A DNA stretch of 64,000 bases from Epiperipatus broadwayi (lineage: Eukaryota; Onychophora; Udeonychophora; Euonychophora; Peripatidae), in contig JAQFVV010006270.1 in NCBI GenBank assembly GCA_028023455.1, positions 5,482,834 to 5,546,833 on the forward strand, given 5' to 3'. The stretch's first letter is position 1. Each line of letters opens with the position of its first letter. Below the pieces are notes generated by a model. The model was given only the letters and a program-made list of their open reading frames with translations. It searched no databases and had not been told where the DNA came from. The position numbers and the translations under genes were made by a program. Shown in pieces: positions 1-12,629 of the stretch.

Positions 1-675
1 AGCAAGAGGAACTATAATCATAATGGAGGGAAGAGTGTAATTGAATGTATTTGTAGAGATCTAAATTTATTTAAATCCAATATTAATATTTAAATTAGAG
101 CACCATTTTTTTGGAGAGAGGGTAGGATGAACCTCTCCGGTTGGTAGCATTCGTGTTATTGGTTATATAGCACATCTCCCTTGTTTTTCTCCTTGAATCA
201 TTCTACTCTATGTATTGAATGGTTGCACAGGAGGGGACAAATTGATGTCCTGTTGCCTTTTGGTGCTCAATGAATGTAGATCTATGTTTTGTTTTTTCTG
301 AAGCTCTTTTGTATAAGTATTGGTGCTGGGAAAGGCATATAGATAAGGATGTTTTGGATTCCCCATAAGAATAAATCCTGTTTATGGGCTTTTTGACCAA
401 GTGTGGATAATATTTTACTTATTGAAAAAAACGCTTCCCATGGCAATGTAGAAGCTCTTATTAAATTAGAATGTGATTCCAATTGGTGGGTAACATATGC
501 TAAAAACAGTATCATCACAATTTTTTTATGTAATATAATGATCAAATAAAGAATATTTCCATCATGTGATTGAGGTTATATAAATTCAATTCATTTGCAT
601 TAAGGATTGTTGCTTTTTATATGTCTAAGATTTTTTTTTCTTTTATTATGGAAAATTCCATTATATATTTTATTA
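1..675. other. AT-rich stretch without a recognised feature
   Basis: No exon, RNA gene or repeat could be recognised before the target-site duplication of the next element. The short open frames here lack codon bias or any recognisable motif. Confidence 0.5.
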
Positions 676-683
676 GGTAAAGA

Positions 684-1357
684 GGTACTTGTGATTTTTG
701 ACCCATGTGGCCACCAGAGGCACTGGTCTGTGTCAACCGCAGAAATACTTAGTGTAGGGGCCCCAAATGCAGCAATGCAAATTCCAACCGTTAGGTGGCA
801 CTGATCACAATGCATAAGCACAGGAACATTCCACCAGCTGGCTGGCAGCAAAGCTGCCCGCTTGGTGGCACTGGTCACAATGCATAAGCCCATTTAGCTT
901 ACATCGTCTGCTACCAGCAGATACCAAGAACCTAAGTGGCGCTGATTGCCGTAACCACATCTATCTTATGTGTCTGCTAACAGTAACTACCAAGATTCTA
1001 GCCCATTACGTGGCGCTGTTTCTCCACGGTTACACACGGAAAAACTACGCAATGATAGAGTTTATGTACATACTACTTAAAAGATGAATGGCGTATAATA
1101 TACAGGTGTGATTAATTAAGAAACTACAACTACTTAAATATGCGTTCAAACTTAATAGTGTCACATGCTTTTTCACAGTTTTATAAATGGATGTATTTTT
1201 AAATTATTTATTTTTAAAAATCGATCTTTTTTTTTTTAATTATTTACTCTAAAAGTGGGGTTTTTTTTAAATTTAAAAAAAATGTAATTTTTACGACAAT
1301 CGTTTTTTTTTTTTTTAAAAAAAAAAAAGCTAATTTTTTCCCCCTTCTTTCAAAACT
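684..1357 (+). repeat. Left inverted arm with ~72-bp periodic GTGGCGCTG motifs
   Basis: This arm is the inverted partner of 4229-4891. Its outer ~340 bp are much richer in GC than the surroundings and contain the motif GGCRCTG about every 70-76 bp (near 719, 794, 863, 935 and 1011). Two of these are followed by near-identical CACAATGCATAAG segments. The inner half is AT-rich with long A and T runs. Subrepeats inside the arms are a known feature of foldback elements. The short open frames in both strands here are by-products of the repeat. Confidence 0.85.
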
Positions 1358-4228
1358 AGAGACATTCCAAAGATAAAATCTAATATATTTAATTAATAGG
1401 GGCTTTACTAATGAATAGCTATGGTCAATTAGTGAATTGGATTGATTTAATAATGAGACAGAAACTGATATATGATGAATTATATTTATTGACAATTTCA
1501 TATATACTTGATATAACCCATTACTTAGCGTTGGATAATGCACGCAGGCATTTTATTTACTAAACAACATTACTCTAGGCCATTTAGCAAAATAAATTTG
1601 TGGCTATTATTTAATTGCGCTAATTTTATGCTATAAAATAAATCACTACATTCCACTTATTAGTTATGCCCTTTCCTCATCAGTTCGAGTGGCTATTATA
1701 CAGCTATTATACATGTAATCAAACCAAGTCTGGAGTGAAGCTTAATAATACATCCGATTATGATAAATTTATATATTAAATATGGGCATATAAAGCCTCA
1801 CAGATAGCTTTAGATCGAACGGGTTTTCAAGAATGCTTCTGTTCAACGCCGAAGATTGCATATTATGGAGGTAGAGTTGGCTATAAAGATTTTACTAATA
1901 TGCTACGCACAAGTAAAATATAATAATAAAGTGGCTCCATCTTATATATATATATAAAAAAACAGCACAACGATAAAATATTGATAAATTTCACATCCGC
2001 CAAGCCGAAGTATATTATAAATTAAATACCATACATTAAATGAACACTAGTTTATCAGCTTGATCAAAAGAGCCAACTCTTCTGTAGCATGAGAAATACA
2101 TATATGCTACTGACGGGAATATATATATATATACACAAACTTTACTTTATCCCGTTCAATCTCTTAGTTATCTATAATTAATAAACTTTTAAAGGGGGAA
2201 AGTATATTTAAGGGACTTACGAATACTTTAATAAGAAAAATATACTTATGATTACACTCCAGGCTAGTTTAATCTTTAGTAACATAATAATTAAAGGTTG
2301 AAAGTTTGGATTTATAAGCCACATTTTATATTTACATTAATTATTTACTAAATGACAAAATAATGAGCACAAAGGGTCGCCATTTATAAATTAGGGTTTC
2401 AAAACAGAGTGCTAAATGACACTATAATTAATACAATACGAAGATTTTAAATAATATCTTCAAAAAGAATATATTTCGTAACTAAATGCACGCCATTTCG
2501 AGACATAGGCATAATTAATAATAACTAAAATAAGCAAGAGAGAAATAAATATAACTGCAGTGATTAAGTTATAGAGCAAAACAAGAAGTTAATAAAGGAA
2601 ATTAACAAAAGTATGTCATTTATAGAATTGAAATATTATTGATAAGACAATTTAGAAAGACTTTACAATATAGTTAGCTAACCTGATTTTGAAGCAATAA
2701 TGATTATTTTGAATTTTACACAGAGCTCTGTGATTTTAATAATTTTAAAACAGTTCTCCTATAGCTGGACTGAAGATGCTCGAGCTGGAACGAAGGTGAG
2801 TTCTTTGGTGGCTTATGGCATCTTCTCTTTTAGTTGGTAGATGATTTAAGATGGTATTCCTATAGCTGGACTTGGGATAGTTGAATTTGAACGAAGGTGA
2901 GTTCTTTTAATGGCTTATGGCATCTTCTATTTATTATAAGCTTATTAAGGCAACGTTGGTTGTTCCTCCGGCCTGATTTAATGATAAAATCTTTTGTTGA
3001 AACAAATTCAATCAGTGAACTAGATTTTACTTTTACCCCAGGTGCGGTCACTAATTGATTTCTTGTTTACACAAAATTCCCATTTTTAATTATAAACCGA
3101 TGACTTTTATTTTAACTTGATATAAATAACTTTTACATATTTTCTTTATATTGTTTATTTAAAAAAAAAAAAAATTTGACAGATCTTATAAAAAAATATT
3201 TTAGTTTCAATTATATCTATAAAACATTAAATCAGAAAACCGTGAATATATTTTAAAGAAAACATTTTACATTATTTTTATTTAATCTTAAATATTATAT
3301 GTACAAATCATTATGCCATAATTTCATGGTTTAAATTATCCATCCACATACGAATATAATACAAATATAAAATTTAGAATTGACTTATAGATTAATAAAA
3401 TATTTTATGAATAATTATGAGGATTTCTACGCTATAATTTTATCAAACCTGTCTAATTATAGCGTACTTTCGTATGTAAATGGATGATGCCATGATAGCA
3501 AATTTCACCGCTCGACTTATACATAACATTTTGACATTTAGAATAGGTTCGAAACTAGTTCAGACGAGTAGGTCATAAGCATCAAACATTTATATCTATT
3601 TCAATGGACCCTCATGCATTCAGTGTTGCTCTTAATAATTTAAATGCAATGTTTTTTCTTAATCTTTTAAACAATCCAAATTTCAAAAATAATTCCTCAA
3701 TCTGTGTTTGTTTTATAGACCATGACATTATATTAAATGTATATATTTTTTAACCTGCAACTTAAATCTGTGGATGACACTCTCTCACATATCTTGGATT
3801 ACTGTCCTATCTTCATTAATTTACATCTTGTGTTGTTTCCTTCAAAACAGAATCTTTTTGCTATATTGTCATTTCTGAGTCTGTATAATATTAATTTTAA
3901 TGAATTTATTATTTACCAAAGATAGTAAAACTTGAATGGTTTATAAATAATAGATGTATGTGTATACATAAATTGTACTGTAAACTTCCTTTAAATTTGA
4001 ACTGAATAGATATTTAAAGGAGAGTTTGATTTGCTTTTTCTCCAGTAATTTAATCTTCGAATTATTGTTTGCCGTGTAACAGCTTTTTAAAATAACACGT
4101 TTGCGAAATATTAAGTGAAAGATGTATAAACCGAAATATAATTTGTATTACTTTAAAAGTTATTGGATAATATTGTTTGAAAGTGTAAAAAAAAAAGTTT
4201 TACAAACAATCATCTTTTAAAATAATAC
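1358..4228. other. AT-rich interior of the long-TIR element
   Basis: This 2.9-kb stretch between the arms has no long open frame and no transposase motif. A near-tandem duplication lies at about 2758-2832 and 2861-2935: both copies run from CCTATAGCTGGACT through GAACGAAGGTGAGTTCTTT to TGGCTTATGGCATCTTCT, with a period of about 103 bp. Nothing else was recognised. Confidence 0.6.
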
Positions 4229-4891
4229 AGTTTTGAAAGAAGGGGGGAAAAAAATTAGCTTTTTTTTTTAAAAAAAAAAAAAACGATTGTCGTAAAAATT
4301 ACATTTTTTAAATTTAAAAAAAAAAAACACTTTTAGAGTAAATAATTAAAAAAAAAAAGATCGATTTTTAAAAATAAATAATTTAAAAATACATCCATTT
4401 ATAAAACTGAAAAAGCATGTGACACTATTAAGTTTGAACGCATATTTAAGTAGTTGTAGCTTCTTAATTAATCACACCTGTATATTATATGCCATTTATC
4501 TTTTAAGTAGTATGTACATAAACTCTATCATTGTGTAGTTTTTTCATGTGTAACCGTGGGAAACAGCGCCACGTAGTGGGCTAGAATCTTGGTAGTTGCT
4601 GTTAGCAGACGACACATAAGCTAGATGTGTTTATGGCAATCAGCGCCACCTAGGTTCTTGGTATCTGCTGGTAGCAGATGATGTAAGCTAAATGGGCTTA
4701 TGAATTGCGACCAGCGCCACCAAAAGCTGCCAGCCAGCTGGTGGAATGTTCCTGTGCTTACACATTGTGAACAGCGCCATTTAATGGCTGGAATTTGCAT
4801 TGCTGCATTTGGGGCTCCTACTCTAAGTATTTCTGTGGTTGACACAGACCAGCGCCTCTGGTGGCCACATGGGTCAAAAATCACAAGTACC
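4229..4891 (-). repeat. Right inverted arm of the long-TIR element
   Basis: Reverse complement of 684-1357 with scattered substitutions and small length differences in the poly-A and poly-T runs. It contains the same periodic GGCGCTG/CAGCGCC motifs. The short frames across 4621-4936 are repeat-derived, not genes. Confidence 0.85.
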
Positions 4892-5009
4892 GGTAAAGAT
4901 TATTTATGTTTTTTCAGCTTCTTGTTTACAATATAAATTATTTTGTAATAATTTTAAACCTATCTTTTTGACTTTGTATTATATTTTTCCTATTTAAATG
5001 ATATCCTGC

Positions 5010-5660
5010 ACACTTTGGTGTGGTTGGTAGAGCAATTGACTTGGGATCAGGGGTTCCAGGTTCAATTCTGGTGCTCAAACTTATGAACTCACACGAAATA
5101 AACCATATGTGTCTTTGCCTGGTTTGGTACAGTTGGTAAAACAACTGACTTGGGATAAGAGGTCCCAAGATCGATTCTGGTGCTCAAACTCCCTATGAAC
5201 TCTCAAGCAATAAAGTCATATGGTTTGGCACAGTTGATAAAGCAATTGACTTGGGATCAGAGGTCCTAGGATCGATTCTGGGGCTCAAACATCCTATAAA
5301 ATCTCAAACAATAAAGCCATATGTGTTTTTTCCTGGTTCGGCAGAGTTGGTAAAGCAACTGACTTGGGGATTAGGGGTTCCAGGATCGATTCTGGTGCTT
5401 GAACTTCTTATGAACTCTCAAGCAATAAAGCCTTATGTGTTTTTGCCCAGTTTGGCACAGTTAGTAGAGCAACTGACTTGGGATCAGGGATCCCAGGATT
5501 AATTCCGGCGCTCGAACTTCTTATGAACTCTCATGCAATAAAGCCATATATGTTTTTGCCTGATTTGGTGCAATTGGAAGGGCAACTGACCTGGGTTCAG
5601 CGATCCCAGGATCGATTCTGGTGCTGGACCTTCTTATGAACTTCAGAGCAATAAAATGGT
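5010..5660 (+). repeat. Tandem array of six tRNA-like SINE units
   Basis: About six consecutive units of roughly 100-115 bp begin near 5013, 5125, 5223, 5336, 5450 and 5562. Each has an A-box-like segment (AGTTGGTAAAGCAACTGA), a shared TTGGGATCAG, a B-box-like GGATCGATTCTGG, then a tail ending in TATGAACTCTCAAGCAATAAA. Known: A and B boxes are internal RNA polymerase III promoters of tRNA-derived SINEs. The units have diverged from each other, so the array is not new. Single degenerate relatives occur at 20.44 and 27.65 kb. Confidence 0.8.
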
Positions 5661-6119
5661 TGTACTGCATAGTAACTTTGCTCTTTGCTGTGGAATTAGA
5701 ACATATATTTAATTATATATTTCAATGCATGGGAGAATAAAGAGATCTTATAATAAACCAACTTCCAGAATCATTTATATTTATAGTAGCAGATTCTATA
5801 GTAATTGCATTATTTTTTTCTTTTTTATTTAATAAAGAAAGGGAAGTTCTTTTCATCACAGTACTTGGTAATAAGTTATTTTTGACTAGATAATTTAACT
5901 TTTTTTTTCTCTCTCTCTCTTTTTTACATTTTTAAAATGTATTTGGATATCATTTATTACTGCAATGAAGATAAATAGTTTAGAAGTGCAGTGAAGTATA
6001 TAATTTCAATAATAAATAACTATTTTGGAAATCATTTATATTTTCTGTTGCAATATATAAGATTCAGAAAATTTGAAATAATGAATTACCTAACCGTCTG
6101 TGTTTATACACTTAATGTG

Positions 6120-6670
6120 ATTTTAATGTTTTGCTAATTGAACTTGAAGATGCAGAATTAATGTTATATTATAAAGTTTATGATAGCCCTACATACTTTA
6201 ATACAGCAGAAGAAGAATGGTATCGAAAGCTCAAAATTCCATTTACACGTTCACAAGGGTTTGATTGTGGGTTTAATGAAATAAGCATGTGTTTTATCTG
6301 TTGTTCCTGTACCTATTGAGTCCATTTTTTTGATAGAAAATGGATACCATGATCGGTTAAGATCATCCCTGGTTTTCCTATATCTTTAAAATGAAGGGTG
6401 TCTAATACTTTAATAGTGAATTTAGTATTAGCTTGAGGGGTAAGCAGCCACAAATTTTGTGAAAGGATCATAGATCACTAACAAGTATTTTTGTTTATAG
6501 AAAGGTGATAATGGATCTTAAAAGTCCATTGCTAAGATCTTATTTGCTCTTTTGGGGATGATATTGTTAACTGTACCCATATAATTTCTGTTTACTGGCT
6601 TGGCTTTTAAGCGTATGTGGCAGCTCAACCTGTCACTTCAGGTACCAGACGTCACACCATCTCCAGAGCA
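6120..6670 (-). pseudogene. Decayed Ty3/gypsy-like integrase core
   Basis: Read on the minus strand with at least two frame changes and internal stops. In order it shows AMDF and KYLLVI.D.FTKFVAAYP around 6450-6560 (first catalytic Asp), TDHGIHF near 6340-6350 (second Asp), and NPQSNPCERVNGIL around 6215-6260 (catalytic Glu). That order and spacing are those of the DDE integrase core of Ty3/gypsy-type retrotransposons. A CH/CC zinc region may precede it near 6600-6690. No LTRs, protease or reverse transcriptase were recognised nearby. The fragment is dead. The + strand frame at 6131-6319 is its shadow. Confidence 0.75.
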
Positions 6671-6699
6671 AGATAAACATTTAATTGAAATGTCTATCA

Positions 6700-9222
6700 C
6701 ATTATTTCCTTGATAGACAGATTTGTGAAAAACAGAAAAGATTTTCTATTTTCAGCAAATAAAAACTGAAGATTTTTCTAATCTCTTAATTGGAAGTTTC
6801 GAGATGTTTTGTAGTGCTTATTAATATTATCTCCACATATTTTTTTGCAGATAATGTCAGCTGTGATAATTCTATATGTATAGAATTATCCAATCATGGT
6901 TAAGTTAAAAATTATTAAACAATAATATGTGAATTTTATTTATTTTTAAAACCAGTTCAGTTCTTTATATAGCACCAATATTATAACTATATTTTTTGAC
7001 ATTATGATCTGACAGTAAAATTCAGATGCAGTAACTTTCCAATTTTGCTGTAGGCCATCTTTTCTCTCACACTTTTTTTATGCAGGAAAAACATGTTTAT
7101 TTTTTAATGATTTCACACATTGTGAATATTCTAGTAGAGTCCCACTCATCCACACACTCATTGCTTTGTTTCTTCTTAGATCTCGATTCTGACATTCTTC
7201 TACTGAACTAAACCACATTCACTAGTCTATTAATTATATATTATATAAGGTTTCTTATGTTATCCATGCTTTATTTTATAGATTTTAGGAATTTAGAAAG
7301 TGAAGTTTTTTCCAATAATTTATAGAACTTTTAATCATGAATTCAAAAATTTGTGACCAAGAGGAATCTTTTTATATTTCTGCATAAAGTCCATAAATTC
7401 AGATTTATACATTTTAATTCAATTTGACTGCATTTAATGTAAAGGTATTCTTAAAGTAATTCGTTTGTATGACAGTTAATAATATCCAAACACCATACAA
7501 ATAATTGTTTTATAAATATCAGATGAATTAAAGAAATAGAAAAATTAGATTTAAAAAAATTTTTCAGTATAATTAATCTTTTACTAGCCAAAAGACATGG
7601 TTAATTTTGAGATGATTAATATTCTTCACTATAATGAATGTTTTATTTATGGTGTTAATTAGTGAAGCCATACAGAAGATATGCAAAATATGTTTTAATT
7701 AATTGTGACGTTCTAATATTTGCATTTATTTTAATCAATATTTTATAAAATTAGTTTGTTGCTGTATTGTTGATTCAGTTTTGAGAAGTCTCTTGGAATG
7801 AGTTAAAAGCTTTTAAGTCTATATCAAAAAGAGTTTACATATCTAAGATCTAATGGGGAAGTTAAATCATGCTAATGGAGATTAACACAAATGTAGTGAA
7901 GAAAAGAAAACAATACAGCAAAAAATAATAATAATGATGAAAAGATGAGGATGATAATAAAGTGCCAAACTATTAGGAAATGATATGTATAATATTGATT
8001 ACCTGTATTAATTTGCAGTTCTATTAATCTTTCAATTTAAATAATTTTAAATACATAATGAATGTAATAACATTCTTTGGGAGGGAAATTAATTATTATT
8101 CAAGAGTTCAAGGTCTTCAAATATATGTAAATAAATTAGCTAAATGCAAACTTAAGAACAAGAGATTGATACTTAATGATGATTAAGACAAATAATGAAG
8201 TAGCTTTACTAATGTCTGCAAACAAAAGAATTCCAATATCAGAATAGATCATCTTGTGAAATACCAAACTTCATAAATGTATTTATTTGGAGTTTGACCA
8301 TTATAATATATTGATAATGTATGGATAAATTATGAATCAGTAATGAACATGGTTGTATAATTATAACATTTAGAAGTGCTAAATGTGATTTTGTTATAAA
8401 ATATATAATTTAGATATAAGCGCATGGTTGTGTGAGTTAAGAAAAGTTTGAAATTGGTTTATTAGGAAGCAACACTTAAATATAATTCACTAAGCATGCT
8501 TTCAATATCTTGTAAGCAACATCACAATCATAGTGATACATTTGCAAAGTCTAGAGAAGGGGTGAGATATAAATAAATGCTATGTAAATTATACGTAAAT
8601 GAGTTGGTCTACATGGGCCACTTTTTAGAGTGGGGGAAGCAGGATTTTTTTTTTGTTGATGGCCTTGACATTATTTGCTATTTGCCAAGTTTCCCTTTGT
8701 GTTTTACATCAATTCTTTCTAAAGACATGACTGACGCTAGTGTGAGTCGAATGTATTTTTTTCTTATTGTTTTTTCATTTAATGATAATCAGTGACCAAT
8801 TGAATCTCATATAATGAAGGCCAAAATAAAAATATCTTTCAGATGATAATGTTTTTATTTATAATTTATCATTAACTTAGAGCTGTGTAAATTTTATATT
8901 CCTGACCGATCGTTAGTTTAAAAAATTTTAGTTTTAGCTTATACTTCTAATAATTTTGAATAGTGGTTTTGAAATAATTGCTTACAAAACGTTGTTAAAA
9001 TTTAATTATTTTGGAGTAAAATATTTAATATTCAAAGGATAACAATTAAACTTACAAGGAAAGCATACTGTTTTAATTTTAATGAATATCAAGAATTTGT
9101 TCATATTAATTCTAATGTCTAATCTAATCTAGATTCATAACATATTTATGATTTCTAGATTGCAAAGAAATCAAATTATATATCACATGACTTAATTTGA
9201 TAAGCTTGTACTATAAATGTTG
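6700..9222. other. AT-rich sequence, nothing recognised
   Basis: No exon-like frame, splice-bounded conserved peptide or repeat structure was recognised. Long A and T runs and decayed frames only. Confidence 0.45.
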
Positions 9223-9597
9223 TATAATGAATGTGCTAATAGCTCTTAACAAGCTTTTCTGAATGTCTTTATCCTCAGACCGGTTTCTAGCTCTGGCTGT
9301 CATCAATGAGGCATTAGGACATTTAGAAATAATTTAAAACACCAGGTCAAGCCCCATCATTTACCTAATAGTTTCCTATTAAGTAGAAAATCAGAAATTT
9401 TCATACATCCATGTGGGTTGGATTGAAGATATATGGTTGTCTGAAATTTTCAGATTTTCTACTTAATAGCTAACTATTAGATAAATGCTGGATCTTAACC
9501 TGGTCTTTTAAATCTAATACCCAAATGTCCTAGCACCTCACTGACAACAATCAGAACTAGAAACCGGTTGTTAAGAGCTATTAGTATGCTCATTATA
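9223..9597. mobile_element. 375-bp hairpin element (MITE-like)
   Basis: The ends are inverted copies: TATAATGAATGTGCTAATAG at the left matches the reverse complement of CTATTAGTATGCTCATTATA at the right, and the pairing continues through AGCTCTTAACAA and the CCGGTTTCTAG block to the inner segment around 9390-9465. The arms are imperfect, so the copy is moderately old. A TA flank is possible at each end. No coding capacity. Likely a non-autonomous DNA element. Confidence 0.7.
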
Positions 9598-10867
9598 TAA
9601 GTTCTAGATTGTAAGTCATTACTAACGAAAAACATACTCAAGGGAGAATTTAGTTTATAATTTTGATTACATGATCTGGCTTTCTATCTGAAAGCATATT
9701 TAATAACTAAATGGTAAATTACTGACTAAATAATCATAATGAGTCATCATTGGTAGTAGTTTGCTGTTGCTTGCCACTTTTAATGTTGCATTATAAATTT
9801 TAACCAATTCTTTATGTTACTAATATATATTTTTTATTATTAAAGCATTATGTTTGGAGATACTTTTATTAAAGTTATAGAAAAGATTTACATTTATTTA
9901 TTATTTTTGGCTAAGTGACAAATATTCTTGATATATCCTAACAGTACAAATATATTGTATAACACAATTGCTATTTTCAAATATTGTTGTTTAAGTTGTA
10001 AATACTAATCTTATTTCCCATTGTATTATCATATTTAATGGTATTTGTTGATTAGTTATCCACACCACTTGATAGCATCATTTATGTGCTACAATACATA
10101 AATATGCTGTTTACGCGGCCGACCGTATTTTATGGCGTGATTTATGTGCTAAAACACAGAAAAACACCTTTTATACGTGACCTTTTATATGCTCATGTTT
10201 AATTTTTATTGCATACTTTGTCCCTATTAATAATTGTAAATTATTGTCAATACATTTTTATCGTTGTCTGTTTAACATTCCAAATTATATTTCCAATTCA
10301 TATAATAACCTGTTTTACTATAAATACAATTTATTTTTAATTCTAACTTATCTTTGTTTTATAATATATTTCATTTCCTAGAATTCAGAGAACTCGTGGA
10401 TTTTGGTAATATATTTTAAATTAATTGAGAGAAGTCTATGAATTTTAAATAATAAGTTATTTTTATTTAATCTAAAAGCTATACATATTCTGATAGAAGG
10501 ACCCTATATTATGACCAAGGATTATTAGAAATTTCACAATTTTACTACAGGGGGTAACAATCAATGTAACCATAGACTTAATGCCCATAAGAATATCATT
10601 TGTAATGGTTGCATCATATTATCATTATATTGTTTTTACAGTCATTGCATTGACATTCATCTGATCATCCCAAATTAATTTATAACTTTATTCTCTAGTT
10701 AATAATAGCGAGAAAGCTATTTACTATTCAATTCTGAATGGCTAAATAGCTTAATTAAAGGATAGCTATCACAAAAAAAAAACTGTTTGGTAGACGCGGG
10801 TTTTTCCCAACTAATCTTGCATATTATTCACCTTAATTCGAAAAGTAACAAACTTTTTTATACCACT
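9598..10867. other. AT-rich sequence, nothing recognised
   Basis: No gene or mobile element was recognised. A short imperfect direct repeat containing TTTATGTGCTA occurs near 10080 and 10140. Confidence 0.4.
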
Positions 10868-11080
10868 ATACTTTATAAATATATGCACTTAACTGCGTAT
10901 TTACTGGAGCTTAACTCTTTTGAGGGCAATGTATGGCTTCATATGTGCTTAGACACTATAGAAAGAAAACCTAATAATAACTGCATATTTACTTAAGCTT
11001 AGCACTTTTGAGGGTGAAATATGGTCTCATACATCGTCCTCGAAAGTGCTAAGCTTCAGTAAATATGCAATTATTAATAG
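10868..11080. repeat. Direct plus inverted triple repeat
   Basis: A ~45-bp segment containing AACTGC(A/G)TATTTACT and AGCTTA(A/G)C, followed by TTTTGAGGG, occurs at about 10890-10940 and again at 10978-11015. It is then inverted at 11036-11077 (CCTCGAAAGTGCTAAGC). The last two copies form a hairpin with a ~22-bp loop. Probably the remnant of a hairpin element. Confidence 0.55.
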
Positions 11081-11431
11081 CTTTTTTACGATAACACCCG
11101 AGCGCATTTATTTATTATGCACCTTATAAAAATATTTGTAAATGAATTTATTAAATTCAATGTCAAGGATGAAACTATTTGGATCGGAAAATCTAAGATA
11201 TTATTTTACATTTTTCCCCTACGATTTCAAGTATGTAATTGATTAGCTGAAAATTTTATTTTCTCAAATTTATGATATTAAAATCATGTGATTTTTCACA
11301 TATAAAATGTATGCTTCTTTAATAGTCATGTTTTTGTAGGGTGTTTTTTAAACTACGTCATTTGTCCTTGGACACGATTTATAAATTATATGAATCAGAT
11401 GAAGAAACTTTTCTACATGTCCCTTTATCAA

Positions 11432-11497
11432 TAACCTCAAATCAAATTTAATCCTCTTCAAAATCCACAAATCAAATTTAATCCTCTTCAAAATTCA
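11432..11497 (+). repeat. 31-bp tandem duplication
   Basis: Two adjacent near-identical copies of a segment containing CAAATCAAATTTAATCCTC followed by TTCAAAAT. Confidence 0.6.
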
Positions 11498-11752
11498 TTA
11501 AGCAAAATTTTGACATCAAGCTTTTTGATTGGTGACAAAAAGATTCTTAAGATTTGTGTTCTATTAAGATGTAAGACAATTTTCCGAAACTAACAGTTCC
11601 ATGAATACTGGTGGAAGGATTATTGCGGAGACTTAAAATACCTGCCAAAAAATTAAAGATTTGTAATGTGATTACAGGGATTATTTAATTTATGGAATCA
11701 CTACATATGACCTAATTGAAATGCAGATTCACGACTGCACAATCACTTACTA

Positions 11753-12322
11753 TTGATAGTCATGCAAGAAAATAATCAACAAAACACATCAATGTCTTTA
11801 GTAAGTATAGATCTGCTGATAAAAATAAATACGGATGCAATGCCAACAAATGCCTTTCTTTACTACAAACAACATATCACAAAAATTAATCCAATTTGTA
11901 ATGTATGCCATAGACAAGAAAAAACATTTGAACATATGATTCTTACCTGCCTCAGATTAAGTAACCTTAGAAACACTATATATAAAAGTACCAAAATAGA
12001 CTACTACCAAACTATGTCCATAAAAAACTGCCTTAAACACCAGCCAATTGCAGTGATCAGGCTGTCCATATATCTAACATATGCTCTTTGGACAGTAAGG
12101 TGTATGATCTTCACCTTACCCAACCCAGATGAAAACACCTTCACTCAAAAACTATTAAAAATGAAGAATAGAGACCAAATACACATGGAACTTATTTCAT
12201 GTCCCACAACCTCCCTACAAGCTCTCCACAGAACACACTCATCAACACCGCATGGAACAAACTGCAGCCTAGGTTCAAGATATACACAAAATGAACTCAG
12301 CCACAACCGAAATCAACTATAA
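11753..12322 (+). pseudogene. LINE reverse transcriptase C-terminal zinc-knuckle fragment
   Basis: A 189-codon open frame with ICNVCHRQEKTFEHMILTC at about residues 48-66. Its C-x2-C ... H-x4-C arrangement is that of the zinc-binding domain at the C-terminus of many non-LTR retrotransposon reverse transcriptases (the zf-RVT type). The rest of the frame is low-complexity and poorly conserved. No catalytic reverse transcriptase block is seen immediately upstream, so this is a truncated copy. The frame is probably open by chance of limited decay. The LINE clade cannot be told from this segment. Confidence 0.6.
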
Positions 12323-12629
12323 AAAATCTTGTTTTTTGAAGGGGGGGGGGTCTGAAAATAACTGGATTAATCACCAAATATGCAATATTGTTATTCGTTT
12401 TATATTTTTATTAATGCTACTTAATATTCAGATTTCTGCATTAGTTGCAATACAATGTTTTTCCCGTATCCCAATAAAATATAAAGTTATCTGTTGTCCA
12501 TATTTAGATGATATTGATTAGTAAAACGAATTATGTGAAATATTAAAAAATAAACATAGGCAATAAACTTATCTTAGAAAAAATAAATATTGTAGTTAAG
12601 TATTGATATATATATATATATTAATGTTC

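Larger units (their letters stand above)
684..4891. mobile_element. 4.2-kb long-terminal-inverted-repeat (foldback-like) DNA element
   Basis: Seen: the element starts GGTACTTGTG and ends CACAAGTACC, and is bounded by a perfect 8-bp direct repeat GGTAAAGA at 676-683 and 4892-4899, as expected of a target-site duplication. The two ends are inverted copies of each other for about 670 bp. Known: 8-bp duplications are typical of hAT and P elements and a few other DNA transposon groups, while very long inverted arms recall foldback and MULE-like elements. Inferred: a non-autonomous cut-and-paste element. The interior holds no long ORF and no recognisable transposase, so the superfamily is unknown. 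The similar arms and perfect duplication suggest a fairly recent insertion. Confidence 0.85.

Noticed and set aside
600-893. Pair of overlapping frames in both strands with partners at 4621-4936
   Set aside because: They fall in the inverted arms of the long-TIR element; similarity between them is due to the repeat, not coding.
5010-5660. CRISPR array, suggested by regular spacing
   Set aside because: Units are diverged tRNA-like sequences in an animal genome, with no constant short repeat and unique spacers.
6131-6319. 62-codon + strand frame resembling a small acidic protein
   Set aside because: It is the complement of the integrase Glu region, which shows conserved motifs on the minus strand.
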